A stretch of DNA of 64,000 nt, taken from the NCBI GenBank assembly GCA_016718385.1, contig JADKDK010000001.1, positions 558,001 to 622,000 on the forward strand, given 5' to 3'. The notes beneath the pieces were generated by a model. That model saw only the letters and a program-made list of their open reading frames with translations, ran no database searches and was not told where the DNA came from. Within the stretch, counting starts at the first letter, position 1, and each line of letters begins with the position of its first letter. The DNA is from Gammaproteobacteria bacterium (GTDB taxonomy: Bacteria > Pseudomonadota > Gammaproteobacteria > Pseudomonadales > UBA5518). Shown piece by piece: positions 17,943-26,653 of this stretch. The position numbers and the translations under genes were made by a program.

Positions 17943-19151
17943 ATGGACTTCGACTTCAGCGACAAGAGCGCGCAGCTGCAGCGCAGCCTGCAGGCTTTCA
18001 TGGACGAGCACGTCTATCCGGCGGAGCACGAGCACGAGCGCCAGCGCGCGACGAGCGCGAACCGCTTCGCGACGCTGCCGCTGGTGGAGGAACTCAAGGA
18101 CAAGGCACGGGCCGCGGGGCTCTGGAACCTGTTCCTGCCCGCGCATCACGGCGGGCTGTCGAATCTGGACTACGCGCCGCTTGCCGAGATCATGGGTCGC
18201 GTGCTGTGGTGCCCCGAGGTGTTCAACTGCAGCGCGCCCGATACCGGCAACATGGAAGTGCTGATGAAGTACGGCACGCCGGCGCAGCAGGAGCGCTGGC
18301 TGGAGCCGCTGCTGGCCGGTGAGATCCGCTCGGCCTACGCGATGACGGAGCCGGGCGTGGCCTCGAGCGACGCCACCAACATCGAGACCTCGATCCGGCG
18401 CGAGGGCGAGGAGTATGTGATCAACGGGCGCAAGTGGTTCATCACCAACGCGATGTACGAGCGCACGAAGATCTTCATCGTCATGGGCAAGTCCGATCCC
18501 GACAACCCGAGCCGCCACCTGCAGCAGAGCCAGGTGCTGGTGCCGCGCGAGACGCCGGGCCTGCGCATCGTGCGCGCGCTCACCACGCTGGGTTACGACG
18601 ACGCGCCGCCGGGACACGCCGAGATCGTGTTCGAGGATGTGCGCGTGCCCGCAGAGAACATCCTGCTCGGCGAGGGCCGCGGCTTCGAGATCGCGCAGGG
18701 CCGGCTCGGGCCCGGGCGCATCCACCACTGCATGCGCCTGATCGGCTGCGCGCAGCGCGCGCTGGAGCTCGCCTGCCGGCGATCGGTCGCGCGCAGCACC
18801 TTCGGGCGCAAGCTCGCCGAGCACCAGTCGGTCCGCGAGGACATCGCGAAATCGTTCTGCGAGATCGAGCAGGCGCGCCTGCTGACGCTGAAGACCGCCG
18901 CGCGCATGGACGCGCTCGGTGCCAAGGAGGCTCGGGACTTCATCGCGGCGGCGAAGATCGCGGTGCCGCTGATGGCGCAGACCGTGATCGACCGCTGCAT
19001 GCAGATCCATGGTGCCGGCGGGCTCACCGGCGATTACTTCATGGCCGAGGCGTTCAGCTACGCGCGCTGGTGCCGCCAGGCCGACGGCCCGGACCAGGTG
19101 CACATGATGGCGCTGGGCAAGCAGCTGATCGCGCGCTACGCCGGCGGCTGA
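17943..19151 (+). CDS. Acyl-CoA dehydrogenase (ACAD10/11-like)
   Basis: 402 residues with a GGGAGG ribosome site before the ATG. N-terminal helical domain, then AYAMTEPGVASSDATN (about 134-149; flavin/substrate region), INGRKWFITNA, and a C-terminal domain with RSTFGRKLAEHQSVRED and MQIHGAGGLTGDYF. Ends with the DGPDQVH segment typical of the ACAD10/11 group, which handles 4-hydroxy or branched acyl-CoAs. It introduces a 2,3-double bond and passes electrons to ETF. Divergent from a 3-hydroxyacyl-CoA dehydrogenase-like SDR and convergent with another SDR. Confidence 0.93.
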   Translation: MDFDFSDKSAQLQRSLQAFMDEHVYPAEHEHERQRATSANRFATLPLVEELKDKARAAGLWNLFLPAHHGGLSNLDYAPLAEIMGRVLWCPEVFNCSAPDTGNMEVLMKYGTPAQQERWLEPLLAGEIRSAYAMTEPGVASSDATNIETSIRREGEEYVINGRKWFITNAMYERTKIFIVMGKSDPDNPSRHLQQSQVLVPRETPGLRIVRALTTLGYDDAPPGHAEIVFEDVRVPAENILLGEGRGFEIAQGRLGPGRIHHCMRLIGCAQRALELACRRSVARSTFGRKLAEHQSVREDIAKSFCEIEQARLLTLKTAARMDALGAKEARDFIAAAKIAVPLMAQTVIDRCMQIHGAGGLTGDYFMAEAFSYARWCRQADGPDQVHMMALGKQLIARYAGG

Positions 19152-19172
19152 GCCGGCAGCGGCAACGCCGGT

Positions 19173-19934
19173 TCAGCCCGCGGTCAGGCCGCCGTCCAGC
19201 GTGATGGCCTGGCCGGTCATGAAGCTGTTCTGCGCCGAGCAGGCCCACAGCATGGCCTGCACGATCTCCGCGGGCTGCGCGAGGCGCTGCATCGGGATGG
19301 CGGCGGCCATATGGTCCAGCGTTCCGGGGCGGGCGCGCAGTTCGTCGAGCAGCGGCGTGTGCGTGTAGCCCGGGCAGAGCGCGTTCACGCGGATATTGCG
19401 CCGCGCGTACTCGAGCGCGGCGGTCTTCGTGAGCCCGATCACGCCGTGCTTGGCCGCGGCGTAGGGCCCGAGCATCGGCGCCCCGGCGATGCCTGCGACC
19501 GAGCTCACGTTCAGGATCACGCCGCCGCCCTGGCGCACCATCTGCGGCAGTTCGGCGCGCAGGCACAGGAACACCCCCTTGAGGTTCACCGCGATGTTGC
19601 GGTCGAAGGCCTCCTCGTCGCAATCCTCCAGGCGCGCCAGCGGGTGGCCGATGCCGGCGTTGTTGATCGCGACGTCGAGACGGCCGAAGCGCGTCACGGT
19701 GGCGGCCACGAACTGCTGCACATCGCTGTTCACGGCCACGTCGCAGCGCATCGTGAGCACGTGCTCCGGCGCGATGCCCGCGTCGCTCACGGCGGCATCG
19801 AGCGCGCCGAGGTCCAGGTCCGCCAGCGCGAGCAGCGCACCGGCCTCGGCGAAGGCCGCCGCCGCGAGCCGCCCGAAGCCGCTGGCGGCGCCGGTGATCA
19901 GCACCACCTTGTCCGTGTAATCGTATGTCGTCAT
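19173..19934 (-). CDS. SDR family oxidoreductase
   Basis: 253-residue classical SDR: TGAASGFG (14-21), NNAGIG, NVSSVAG and YAAAKHG with the catalytic Tyr/Lys, ending GQAITLDGGLTAG. Asp follows beta 2, so NAD is likely. Its ATG overlaps the stop of the HMG-CoA lyase gene by 4 bases (ATGA), making it the third gene of a phosphatase, lyase, SDR operon. The substrate is probably a hydroxyacid or hydroxyacyl-CoA, by context only. Confidence 0.9.
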   Translation of the reverse strand: MTTYDYTDKVVLITGAASGFGRLAAAAFAEAGALLALADLDLGALDAAVSDAGIAPEHVLTMRCDVAVNSDVQQFVAATVTRFGRLDVAINNAGIGHPLARLEDCDEEAFDRNIAVNLKGVFLCLRAELPQMVRQGGGVILNVSSVAGIAGAPMLGPYAAAKHGVIGLTKTAALEYARRNIRVNALCPGYTHTPLLDELRARPGTLDHMAAAIPMQRLAQPAEIVQAMLWACSAQNSFMTGQAITLDGGLTAG

Positions 19935-20905
19935 CGGTGGGGCTCCCGTTTTGTTGCCGGTTCGCGAACCGTGGGTTCGACTTCAGTCGAACGACGTCCG
20001 GATGAATCCGCACCCCGTTGCGCCTGCGTGACGCGCGCGCCCGGGCGCCGCCCGAGCTCGTCACTGATCCACTCGGCGCAGTCCATCAACGCCTCGAGGT
20101 CCACCCCGGTCTCGATGCCGAGTCCCTGCATGAGATACACCACGTCCTCTGTCGCGACGTTGCCGGAGGCGCCCACCGCGTAGGGGCAGCCGCCGAGTCC
20201 GGCCACCGAGCTGTCGAACACGCTCACACCCGCCTGCAGCGAGGCGTAGATGTTTGCGATCGCCATGCCGTAGGTGTCGTGGTAGTGGCCGGCGAGCTGC
20301 GCGCGCGGCACGCGCGCGGCGACGCAGCCGATCAGGTCCTGCGTGGCGCCGGGCGTGCCGACTCCGATGGTGTCGCACAGGCTGATCTCGTAACAGCCGG
20401 CCTCGAACAGCGCGCCGGCCACGTCGCGCACGCGAGCGGGTGCGACGTGGCCCTCGTAGGGGCAGCCCAGCGCGCAGGATACGTAGCCGCGCACGCGTAC
20501 GGCCGCTGCGCGCGCGCGCTCCAGGACGGGGTGGAAACGCGCCAGCGACTCGGCGATCGAGCAATTGGTGTTGCGCCGCGAAAAGGCCTCGCTGGCGGCG
20601 GCGAACACGGCGACCTCGGTGGCGCCGGCCGCGAGCGCGGCCTCGAAGCCCTTCAGGTTGGGGGTGAGCACGGGGTAGCTGGCACCGGGCCGGCGCTCGA
20701 TCGCCGCCATCACGGCGGCGCTGTCGGCCATCTGCGGAACCCATTGTGCAGACACGAACGCCGTGGCCTCGATGCTGCGCAGGCCCGCCACGCCGAGGCG
20801 CCGGATCAGTTCCACCTTGGTGGCCGTGGGCACCGGCTGGTTCTCGTTCTGCAGCCCGTCGCGCGGGCCCACCTCGACCAGCCGCACGCGAGCGGGCAGC
20901 GGCAT
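19931..20905 (-). CDS. mvaB: Hydroxymethylglutaryl-CoA lyase with an extended C-terminus
   Basis: 324 residues. TIM-barrel enzyme cleaving HMG-CoA to acetoacetate and acetyl-CoA at the end of leucine or isoprenoid catabolism. Visible: EVGPRDGLQNE (11-21), SCALGCPYEGHV, the metal-binding HYHDTYGMA and the lyase signature GLGGCPYAVGASGNVATED. The family normally ends near RVTQAQ; here about 24 further residues rich in Arg, Glu and Ser follow, encoded by a palindromic repeat (19971-19993). The start codon overlaps the upstream phosphatase stop (TAATG) and the stop overlaps the SDR start (ATGA). Confidence 0.94.
   Translation of the reverse strand: MPLPARVRLVEVGPRDGLQNENQPVPTATKVELIRRLGVAGLRSIEATAFVSAQWVPQMADSAAVMAAIERRPGASYPVLTPNLKGFEAALAAGATEVAVFAAASEAFSRRNTNCSIAESLARFHPVLERARAAAVRVRGYVSCALGCPYEGHVAPARVRDVAGALFEAGCYEISLCDTIGVGTPGATQDLIGCVAARVPRAQLAGHYHDTYGMAIANIYASLQAGVSVFDSSVAGLGGCPYAVGASGNVATEDVVYLMQGLGIETGVDLEALMDCAEWISDELGRRPGARVTQAQRGADSSGRRSTEVEPTVREPATKREPHR
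19959..19993. repeat. REP-like palindrome inside mvaB 3' end plus GGTTCGCGAACC palindrome
   Basis: 19971-19993 has the GTGGG head of the local REP family followed by a perfect stem GTTCGAC / GTCGAAC (19975-19981, 19986-19992) with a TTCA loop. A perfect 12-bp palindrome GGTTCGCGAACC (19959-19970) abuts it. Both are read through as codons of mvaB. Confidence 0.55.
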
Positions 20906-21885
20906 TACAGCGTCTCGGTCAATGCGAACTCGACCGCGGTCTCGGCCACGAACTTCTCCGGATGCAGCACGCGCTCGCCGTCCCAGCGGTAGGCGACCAG
21001 CTTGCCGCCGGGCTTCGCCACGCTGTAGTCGAGGCAGGCGATATTGGGGGCGAGCGGGGCGGGCGTGCCGGTCAGCCAGTAATGGCCCATGAACACCGGC
21101 ACGTCGTCGTGGCTGTACTCGACCAGGTGGTCGCCCTCGATATCGTCCTCGGGGATCGCGGTGGCCATGCTCTCGGTGCCGAGGAAGGCGTCGCGGTAGT
21201 TCGTCGCGCCGCGGTCCCACCAGCGCACGCGGATGTTGTGTCGCGTGATGCCGTCCTTGTCGGTGAAGCTCTGTGCGCGCGGCAGGGGGATTTCCTTGCC
21301 CTTGAGCAGGGTTTCCACCGCCCGGAACTCCCAGTTGCCGGGCGTGCACGAGGCATACAGCAGGCTGTTGCTCAACGAGCCGTAGCGGTCGTATTTCTCC
21401 GCGATCCGCCCGATCGCCACGTGGTCCCAGCAGGCGTGCACGATGCGCAGTTCCTCGAGGTCCAGCCACAGCGGCAGCCGGCCGAACCAGTCGATGAGCT
21501 CGTGGTAGTCCTGCGTGTATTCGTAGGCGTCGAGGAAGACCTTGTGCTGCTGGTAGTTGTGCGCGTTGTGCTCGCGGAAGAAACCGCCGCCGGCGCGCGG
21601 GGTGGCGTAGGCGATCGCGTTGAACTCGTGGTTGCCCATCACCGCCAGCGCGTGGCCGGCGTCGATCATCGGGCGCACGATGCGGATCACGCCGCGCTGC
21701 GCGGGGCCGCGGTCGATGAAGTCGCCGAGGAAGACGACCTTGCGCGTCGGGTGGCGGTATGCGCCGTCGACGAGGCTGTAACCCAGCGTCTCGAGCAGCG
21801 CCTCCAGGGTGCGCGCGTGACCATGGATGTCGCCGATGATGTCGTATCCCACGAGAGGAGTTCCCTGCCTGAGGCTGCTGTTCAC
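20905..21885 (-). CDS. PPP-type metallophosphoesterase
   Basis: 326 residues. The three metal motifs of the calcineurin-like PPP class are intact: GDIHGH (residues 18-23), GDFIDRGP (about 53-60) and GNHEF (about 84-88), with later HACWDH and GHYW histidines. It is a soluble Ser/Thr or diadenosine-polyphosphate-type phosphatase; the substrate cannot be assigned. Translation is coupled to mvaB through TAATG, an unusual partner that could suggest control of the lyase pathway or of a nucleotide by-product. Confidence 0.88.
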   Translation of the reverse strand: MNSSLRQGTPLVGYDIIGDIHGHARTLEALLETLGYSLVDGAYRHPTRKVVFLGDFIDRGPAQRGVIRIVRPMIDAGHALAVMGNHEFNAIAYATPRAGGGFFREHNAHNYQQHKVFLDAYEYTQDYHELIDWFGRLPLWLDLEELRIVHACWDHVAIGRIAEKYDRYGSLSNSLLYASCTPGNWEFRAVETLLKGKEIPLPRAQSFTDKDGITRHNIRVRWWDRGATNYRDAFLGTESMATAIPEDDIEGDHLVEYSHDDVPVFMGHYWLTGTPAPLAPNIACLDYSVAKPGGKLVAYRWDGERVLHPEKFVAETAVEFALTETL

Positions 21886-21961
21886 ACAGCCATTCTAGCG
21901 GAGGCGGGGTCTGGCCGCGACCACCGCGGCGCTGCTGCACCGATGACCCGTTCGGGTCTTT

Positions 21962-23209
21962 TCAGGCCGGGATCACGCCCTGTCGGCGCAGTGCCGCGAT
22001 GTCTTCGTCGCCCAGGCGCAGCACATTGGCCAGCACGTCCAGCGTATCCTCGCCCGAGCGTGGCGGCGCACGGCGATAGTTCGGCGGCGTCCCGGAGAAG
22101 CGGGCCGGGAAGCCGAGCACCGTGACGGGCGTCCCGTCGCTGCGTTCCATGTGATGGAGCAGTTCGCGCGCGGCGATCTGCGGGTCGGCGAGGATGTCGG
22201 GGATGGAGTTGACGCGGCCGCCGGGCAGTCCGGCGGTGTCCATCGCGGCCAGCAGCTCGGCCGATTTCCAGGTTGCGATGGCCGCTCCCATCTCGGCCTG
22301 CAGGGCCTTGCGGTTGGGGCTGCGATGCGCGTTGTCGACGAAGCGCGGATCGTCCGGCAGGTCCTCGCGGCCGATCAGCGCGCAGAAGGCGCGGAACTGG
22401 CGGTCATTGCCGAGCGCGACCAGGATATTGCCGTCGGCAGTCGCGAAATCCTGGTAGGGCACGGTATTGGGATGCTCGTTGCCGAGGCGACGCGGGATCA
22501 TCCCGCCGTTGAGGTAGTTCGACGCCTGGTTGGCCAGCAGGCTCACCTGGGTGTCGAGCAGCGCGCAGTCGATGTGCTGGCCCGTGCCCGTCGCCTTCGC
22601 GTGCCCCAGCGCCGCGAGTATCGAAACGGTGGCGTACAGTCCGGTGAAGAGATCGGCGAGGGGTATGCCCACCTTCAGCGGGCCTTCGCCGGGCTCGCCG
22701 TCCGGGCGGCCGGTGATGCTCATCAGTCCGCTCATGCCCTGGATCAGGAAGTCGTAGCCGCCGCGATCCTTGTATGGTCCCGTCTGGCCGAAGCCCGTGA
22801 TCGAGCAGTAGACGAGTGCCGGGTTCTGCGCGCTGAGCGAGGCGTAGTCCAGGCCGTACTTCGCCAGGCCGCCGACGCGGAAGTTCTCCACCACGATGTC
22901 GCTGTGCCGGGCCAGTTCGCGGATCAGCGCCTGCCCCGCGGGGTGGGCGATGTCGATCGCGATCGACTGCTTGTTGCGGTTCGCGCACAGGTAGTACGCC
23001 GCGTCCCCCGAGCCGTCCTGCAGGAAGGGTGGTCCCCAGCGCCGCGTGTCGTCGCCGTGGCCCGGCTGCTCGACCTTGATGATCTCGGCCCCGAGATCGC
23101 CGAGGATCTGCGTGGCCCAGGGGCCGGCGAGCACGCGCGAGAGATCGAGCACCCTGATGCCGGCCAGGGGGCCGGTCGCGCCCGATTCGGCGGTCACGTG
23201 TCCGACCAT
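21962..23209 (-). CDS. CaiB/BaiF CoA-transferase family protein
   Basis: 415 residues in normal family order: IRVLDLSRVLAGPWATQ (19-35), IIKVEQPGHGDDTRRWGP, a catalytic Asp in GGYDFLIQG near residue 150, then the small domain with LVALGNDRQFRAF. Class III CoA transferases exchange CoA between acyl donors and acids through aspartyl-CoA intermediates. The gene overlaps the preceding crotonase by 16 bases and closes the minus-strand set crotonase, crotonase, CaiB, divergent from the acyl-CoA dehydrogenase at 25053. Confidence 0.93.
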   Translation of the reverse strand: MVGHVTAESGATGPLAGIRVLDLSRVLAGPWATQILGDLGAEIIKVEQPGHGDDTRRWGPPFLQDGSGDAAYYLCANRNKQSIAIDIAHPAGQALIRELARHSDIVVENFRVGGLAKYGLDYASLSAQNPALVYCSITGFGQTGPYKDRGGYDFLIQGMSGLMSITGRPDGEPGEGPLKVGIPLADLFTGLYATVSILAALGHAKATGTGQHIDCALLDTQVSLLANQASNYLNGGMIPRRLGNEHPNTVPYQDFATADGNILVALGNDRQFRAFCALIGREDLPDDPRFVDNAHRSPNRKALQAEMGAAIATWKSAELLAAMDTAGLPGGRVNSIPDILADPQIAARELLHHMERSDGTPVTVLGFPARFSGTPPNYRRAPPRSGEDTLDVLANVLRLGDEDIAALRRQGVIPA

Positions 23210-24075
23210 GGCGCGAAGAAGGGCGGCATCTGCGAGGCCCTGGCCGAGAATCCGGGGGCGCGCTTGTCGAGGAATGCCTGTACGCCCTCCTTGCCGTCAC
23301 CGATGCTGCTGTAGAACATCGCCAGCGATTCGATGCGATGCGCCTCCAGCGGGGAGGGTACGGCGCTGTTGCGGTACATCATCTGCCGGATCAGCGCGAC
23401 GCTGACCGGCGAGCGCTCGCTGATCAGCGTGCGCGCGAAGGCACAGGCCTCCCCGAGCAGTTGCTCCGGTGCGCAGACCGCGCGCACCAGTTTCCTGTCG
23501 AGCGCCTCGGCGGCGTCGAAGATCCGGGCGCTGTACATCCATTCCATGGCCTGCTCCAGGCCGACGATGCGCGGCAGGAACCAGGTCGAGCAGGCTTCCG
23601 GCGTGATGCCGAGGCGGCCGAACACGAAGCCGATGCGCGCCTTCTCCGAGGCGAAGCGGAAATCCATCGGCAAGGTCATGGTCGCGCCGATGCCGACCGC
23701 CGCGCCGTTGATCGCGCCCACGATCGGCTTGCGGCAGGCGAACATCGCCAGCGCCACGCGCCCACCGGTGTCACGCACGCCGCGATGGATCGCCCGATCC
23801 TCCAGCCGCTCGCGCACGTCCTGCAGCGTCGGTGCCTGGCTCTCGTCGAGGCCGAAGACGTTGCCGCCCGTCGACAGGTCCATGCCGGCGCAGAAGGCCT
23901 TGCCCGCGCCGGTGACCACGATCACGCGCACGGCATCGTCCAGGCTGGCGCGCTCGTAGGCGGCGACCAGTTCGTCGGCCATCTGCACGGTGAAGGCGTT
24001 CAGCTGATCCGGCCGGTTGAGCGTGAGCAGCAGCAGGCCGTCGTCGATGTCGTATTTGAGGGTCTGGTAGTCCAT
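23194..24075 (-). CDS. Enoyl-CoA hydratase/isomerase
   Basis: 293 residues; the ATG at 24075 is chosen because AAGGAG precedes it, although an in-frame start exists 48 bases upstream. Crotonase motifs: LNRPDQLNAF, GAGKAFCAGMDLS (oxyanion), GAAVGIGATMTLP and FGRLGITPEACSTW with the catalytic Glu. A roughly 30-residue insert after GMDLS (GGNVFGLDESQAP...) is longer than in short family members. It hydrates or isomerises an enoyl-CoA and precedes, with overlap, a CoA transferase. Confidence 0.91.
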   Translation of the reverse strand: MDYQTLKYDIDDGLLLLTLNRPDQLNAFTVQMADELVAAYERASLDDAVRVIVVTGAGKAFCAGMDLSTGGNVFGLDESQAPTLQDVRERLEDRAIHRGVRDTGGRVALAMFACRKPIVGAINGAAVGIGATMTLPMDFRFASEKARIGFVFGRLGITPEACSTWFLPRIVGLEQAMEWMYSARIFDAAEALDRKLVRAVCAPEQLLGEACAFARTLISERSPVSVALIRQMMYRNSAVPSPLEAHRIESLAMFYSSIGDGKEGVQAFLDKRAPGFSARASQMPPFFAPWSDT

Positions 24076-24119
24076 GTTCACTCCTTGCGGGCGTCTCGCG
24101 CCCATGATTGCCGCGGGAA

Positions 24120-24926
24120 TCAATCCCCGCGGAATGCCGGCGCGCGCTTCTCCACGAAAGCGGCGATGGCCTCGTCGTGGTCCGCGGTCTGGTGCGCCAG
24201 CCCCTGCATCGCGGCGGAGAGCTCGAGGATGTTCGGCAGCGTGCTCACCTGCGCCTCGCGCAGCAGTCGCTTGGTCATGCGCACCGCGTGCGGCGGGTTG
24301 GCCGCGATTTTCATGGCGAGCGCCCGCGCCGCGTCCATCAGTTGCGCATCGGGCACCACGCGCGAGACCAGGCCGTACTCGAGCGCGGTCGCCGCGTCGA
24401 TCTGCTCGCCGGTCAGCGCCAGCTCGGTCGCGCGCGAGAAGCCGATGATGCGTGGCAGCAGCCAGGCACCCCCGTCACCGGGAATGAGCCCGAGCTTCAC
24501 GAAACTCTCGGCGAAGCGTGCGCTCTCGGCCGCGATGCGCACGTCGCACATGCAGGCGAGGTCGCAGCCGGCGCCGATGGCCGGGCCGTTGACGGCCGCG
24601 ATCACCGGCACCTCGAGCGCCTGGAACACCAGGGGCAGGCGCTGGATGCCGCTCCTGTAATTGCGCCGCGTCTGCGCCGGCAGGTGCGCGCGCATCCCGC
24701 CCGCGTCTGCCCGCATCTTCGCGACGTCGCCGCCGGAGGAGAACGCCCGCCCGGCGCCGGTCAGGATCACGGCGCGCACGCCGAGATCGGCGTCGGCGTC
24801 CTGCATGGCCGCGACCAGCGCCTCGACCATATCCGGGTCCGAGATCGGGTTGCGTTTCTCGGGGCGGTCGAGGGTGACGGTGAGTACGGAGCCCTCGCGC
24901 TGTACGATGAGGGGCGAAGCGTGCAT
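24120..24926 (-). CDS. Enoyl-CoA hydratase-related crotonase
   Basis: 268 residues from ATG 24926, with AGGA 8 bases upstream. TLDRPEKRNPIS, GAGRAFSSGGDVAKM, GPAIGAGCDLACMCD and VKLGLIPGDGGAWLLPR are visible; the last keeps Asp where hydratases often have Glu, so isomerase or hydratase cannot be decided. Ends KRAPAFRGD. First gene of the minus-strand operon facing the acyl-CoA dehydrogenase at 25053. Confidence 0.91.
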   Translation of the reverse strand: MHASPLIVQREGSVLTVTLDRPEKRNPISDPDMVEALVAAMQDADADLGVRAVILTGAGRAFSSGGDVAKMRADAGGMRAHLPAQTRRNYRSGIQRLPLVFQALEVPVIAAVNGPAIGAGCDLACMCDVRIAAESARFAESFVKLGLIPGDGGAWLLPRIIGFSRATELALTGEQIDAATALEYGLVSRVVPDAQLMDAARALAMKIAANPPHAVRMTKRLLREAQVSTLPNILELSAAMQGLAHQTADHDEAIAAFVEKRAPAFRGD

Positions 24927-24977
24927 CGGCAGATCCTGTTGCGGATGGCGGGGCGGGGTGGGCAAAAGCCCGCGCAA

Positions 24978-25010
24978 TTTAATAATATGTAAGATAAATG
25001 TAAACGGGTC
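24978..25010. promoter_or_regulatory. AT-rich divergent control region with ATGTAA direct repeats
   Basis: This A/T island in GC-rich DNA lies between the crotonase operon and the acyl-CoA dehydrogenase. ATGTAA occurs twice with an 11-base period (24987-24992, 24998-25003), and TAAGATAA between them matches the palindrome at 17.87 kb. It probably holds the -10/-35 elements of both directions and a regulator site. Confidence 0.4.
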
Positions 25011-25052
25011 CGGGTGGCCCGTGCCGGAAACCGAGATTGACGGAGACCCCAG

Positions 25053-26217
25053 ATGATTGCAAACCATTTCCTGGACGCCGATGCCGCCGCCGAGCTCGCG
25101 CTGTTCGCGGACTCCGTAGACCGGTTCTGCGAAGCCCGGATCGAGCCCTACTATGCCGGCTGGGAGCGCGAGGGCCAGGTGCCGCGCGAACTGTTCCGAG
25201 AGTGCGGCGAGGCGGGGCTGCTCTGCGTCGACGTGCCGGAGGCCTGGGGCGGGCTCGGCGCGGATCCGCGCTTCTCGTTCGTGATCGTGGACGTTATGTC
25301 ACGGCGCGGCTACGCCGGCTTCGTCGGTGGCCTGCAGGTGCACAACGACATCATCCCGTCCTACCTGCTGCATTGCGGTACCGAGGAGCAGAAGCAGTAC
25401 TGGCTGCCGAAGATGGTATCGGGGGAGGTGGTCGCCGCCATCGGCATGACCGAGCCGGGTGCGGGCAGCGACCTGAAGAACATCCGCACCGTGGCGCGCC
25501 GCGAGGGCGATGAATACGTGGTGAACGGCTCGAAGATCTTCATCTCCAACGGGCAGCATGCCGACCTGGTGGTGCTCGCCGCGACGACCGATCGCGGCGC
25601 GGGTTCGCGCGGCGTGTCGCTGTTCCTTGTCGATACGCGCACGCCGGGCTTCACGCGCGGTCGCAACCTGGAGAAGGTGGGCCAGCACGCGGCCGACACC
25701 TCGGAACTCTTCTTCGACGACATGCGCATCCCGGCCTCGGCACTGCTCGGGGAGGAGGGCAAGGGCTTCGCGATGATGATGCAGGAGTTGCCGCGCGAGC
25801 GCCTGATCGTGGGTATCCAGGCGCTGGGTCTCGCCAAGGGGGCGCGGGACCTGGCCGTGCGCTACGTGCAGGAGCGCGAAGCCTTCGGTCAGCCGCTCGC
25901 GAAGCTGCAGAACACCCGCTTCACGCTGGCCGAGGCCGAGACCGCGATAGCGGCCTGCGAGGCTTTCGCCAACGCCTGCGTCGAGGCCTATGCGCGCGGG
26001 GAACTCACGAGCGCGGCGGCCTCGGCGTTCAAGCTGCACGCGAGCGAGATGGCCTGCCGCGTGGCCGATGACTGCCTGCAGCTCTTCGGCGGCTACGGCT
26101 ACATGGCCGAGTACCCGATCTCGCGATTCTGGGCCGATGCGCGCGTGATCCGCATCTACGGCGGCACCTCGGAGATCATGGAAGGAGCTGGTGGCGCGCT
26201 CGATGCTGGGTCGGTAG
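25053..26217 (+). CDS. Acyl-CoA dehydrogenase, last codons frameshifted by one extra base
   Basis: About 388 residues. Motifs of the short-chain/glutaryl-like group: IGMTEPGAGSDLKNI, VVNGSKIFISNGQ, REAFGQPLAKLQNTRF, LQLFGGYGYMAEYP and IYGGTSEIM. After GGTSEIM the literal frame continues into a rhodanese gene. Skipping the G at 26181 gives KELVARSMLGR and a TAG at 26215-26217, exactly the ending expected of the family. The one-base insertion is therefore a sequencing error or a very recent mutation; the long literal reading is not a true fusion. The enzyme desaturates acyl-CoA and feeds ETF. Divergent from crotonase/CaiB genes. Confidence 0.9.
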
Positions 26218-26236
26218 ACGTGGGTCGGCGCCCTCC

Positions 26237-26260
26237 GTGGGTCGGCATTCATGCCGACAT
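26237..26260. repeat. REP palindrome
   Basis: GTGG head followed by a perfect 8-bp stem GTCGGCAT / ATGCCGAC (26241-26248, 26251-26258) with a TC loop. A partial copy of the head (GTGGGTCGGCG) lies just upstream at 26220-26230. Same family as the elements at 27.9, 34.8 and 41.85 kb. Confidence 0.7.
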
Positions 26261-26315
26261 GGCGGTAGAATATTGCCGCAGTTCTCGGATACCGGTGAAA
26301 GTTCAGGAGTTTCAC

Positions 26316-26648
26316 ATGTCGCACTCCCTGTTGATCCGTTTCGTACTCGTACTGGCTGCCGCGCTCGGTGCCTCGGCGGCACTGGCCGAGGCCAGGTGGA
26401 TCGATGTGCGCAGCACCTGGGAGCACAAGCTCGATTCGATCCCGGGTGATCCCAACGTGCCGCACGACGAGATTGCCGACGCCATAGGAACGCTCGTTCC
26501 CGACAAGTCCAGCGAGATCGTGCTGTATTGCCGCAGCGGCGGGCGTGCCGGCGTCGCGCAGCAGACGCTGGAAGGACTCGGCTACACGAATGTTCGCAAT
26601 GCCGGAGGCATCGACGAGGCACGCAAGCAGCGCGCGCCAGCGTCGTAG
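26316..26648 (+). CDS. Small exported rhodanese-like protein (PspE type)
   Basis: 110 residues from ATG 26316, with AGGAG 6 bases upstream. Residues 1-24 form a signal peptide (hydrophobic LLIRFVLVLAAALGASAALA). The rhodanese domain follows directly (WIDVRSTWE), with the active-site loop YCRSGGRAG: catalytic Cys at the family position. Periplasmic single-domain sulfurtransferase, moving sulfane sulfur to cyanide or a thiol acceptor; the natural substrate is unknown. It follows the acyl-CoA dehydrogenase across a REP element and converges on the HNH gene. Confidence 0.88.
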   Translation: MSHSLLIRFVLVLAAALGASAALAEARWIDVRSTWEHKLDSIPGDPNVPHDEIADAIGTLVPDKSSEIVLYCRSGGRAGVAQQTLEGLGYTNVRNAGGIDEARKQRAPAS

Positions 26649-26653
26649 CGCGT

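Noticed and set aside
25053..26648. A natural acyl-CoA dehydrogenase/rhodanese fusion of 531 residues
   Set aside because: One extra base explains it; the canonical dehydrogenase ending and an independent rhodanese start with signal peptide and ribosome site are both present.
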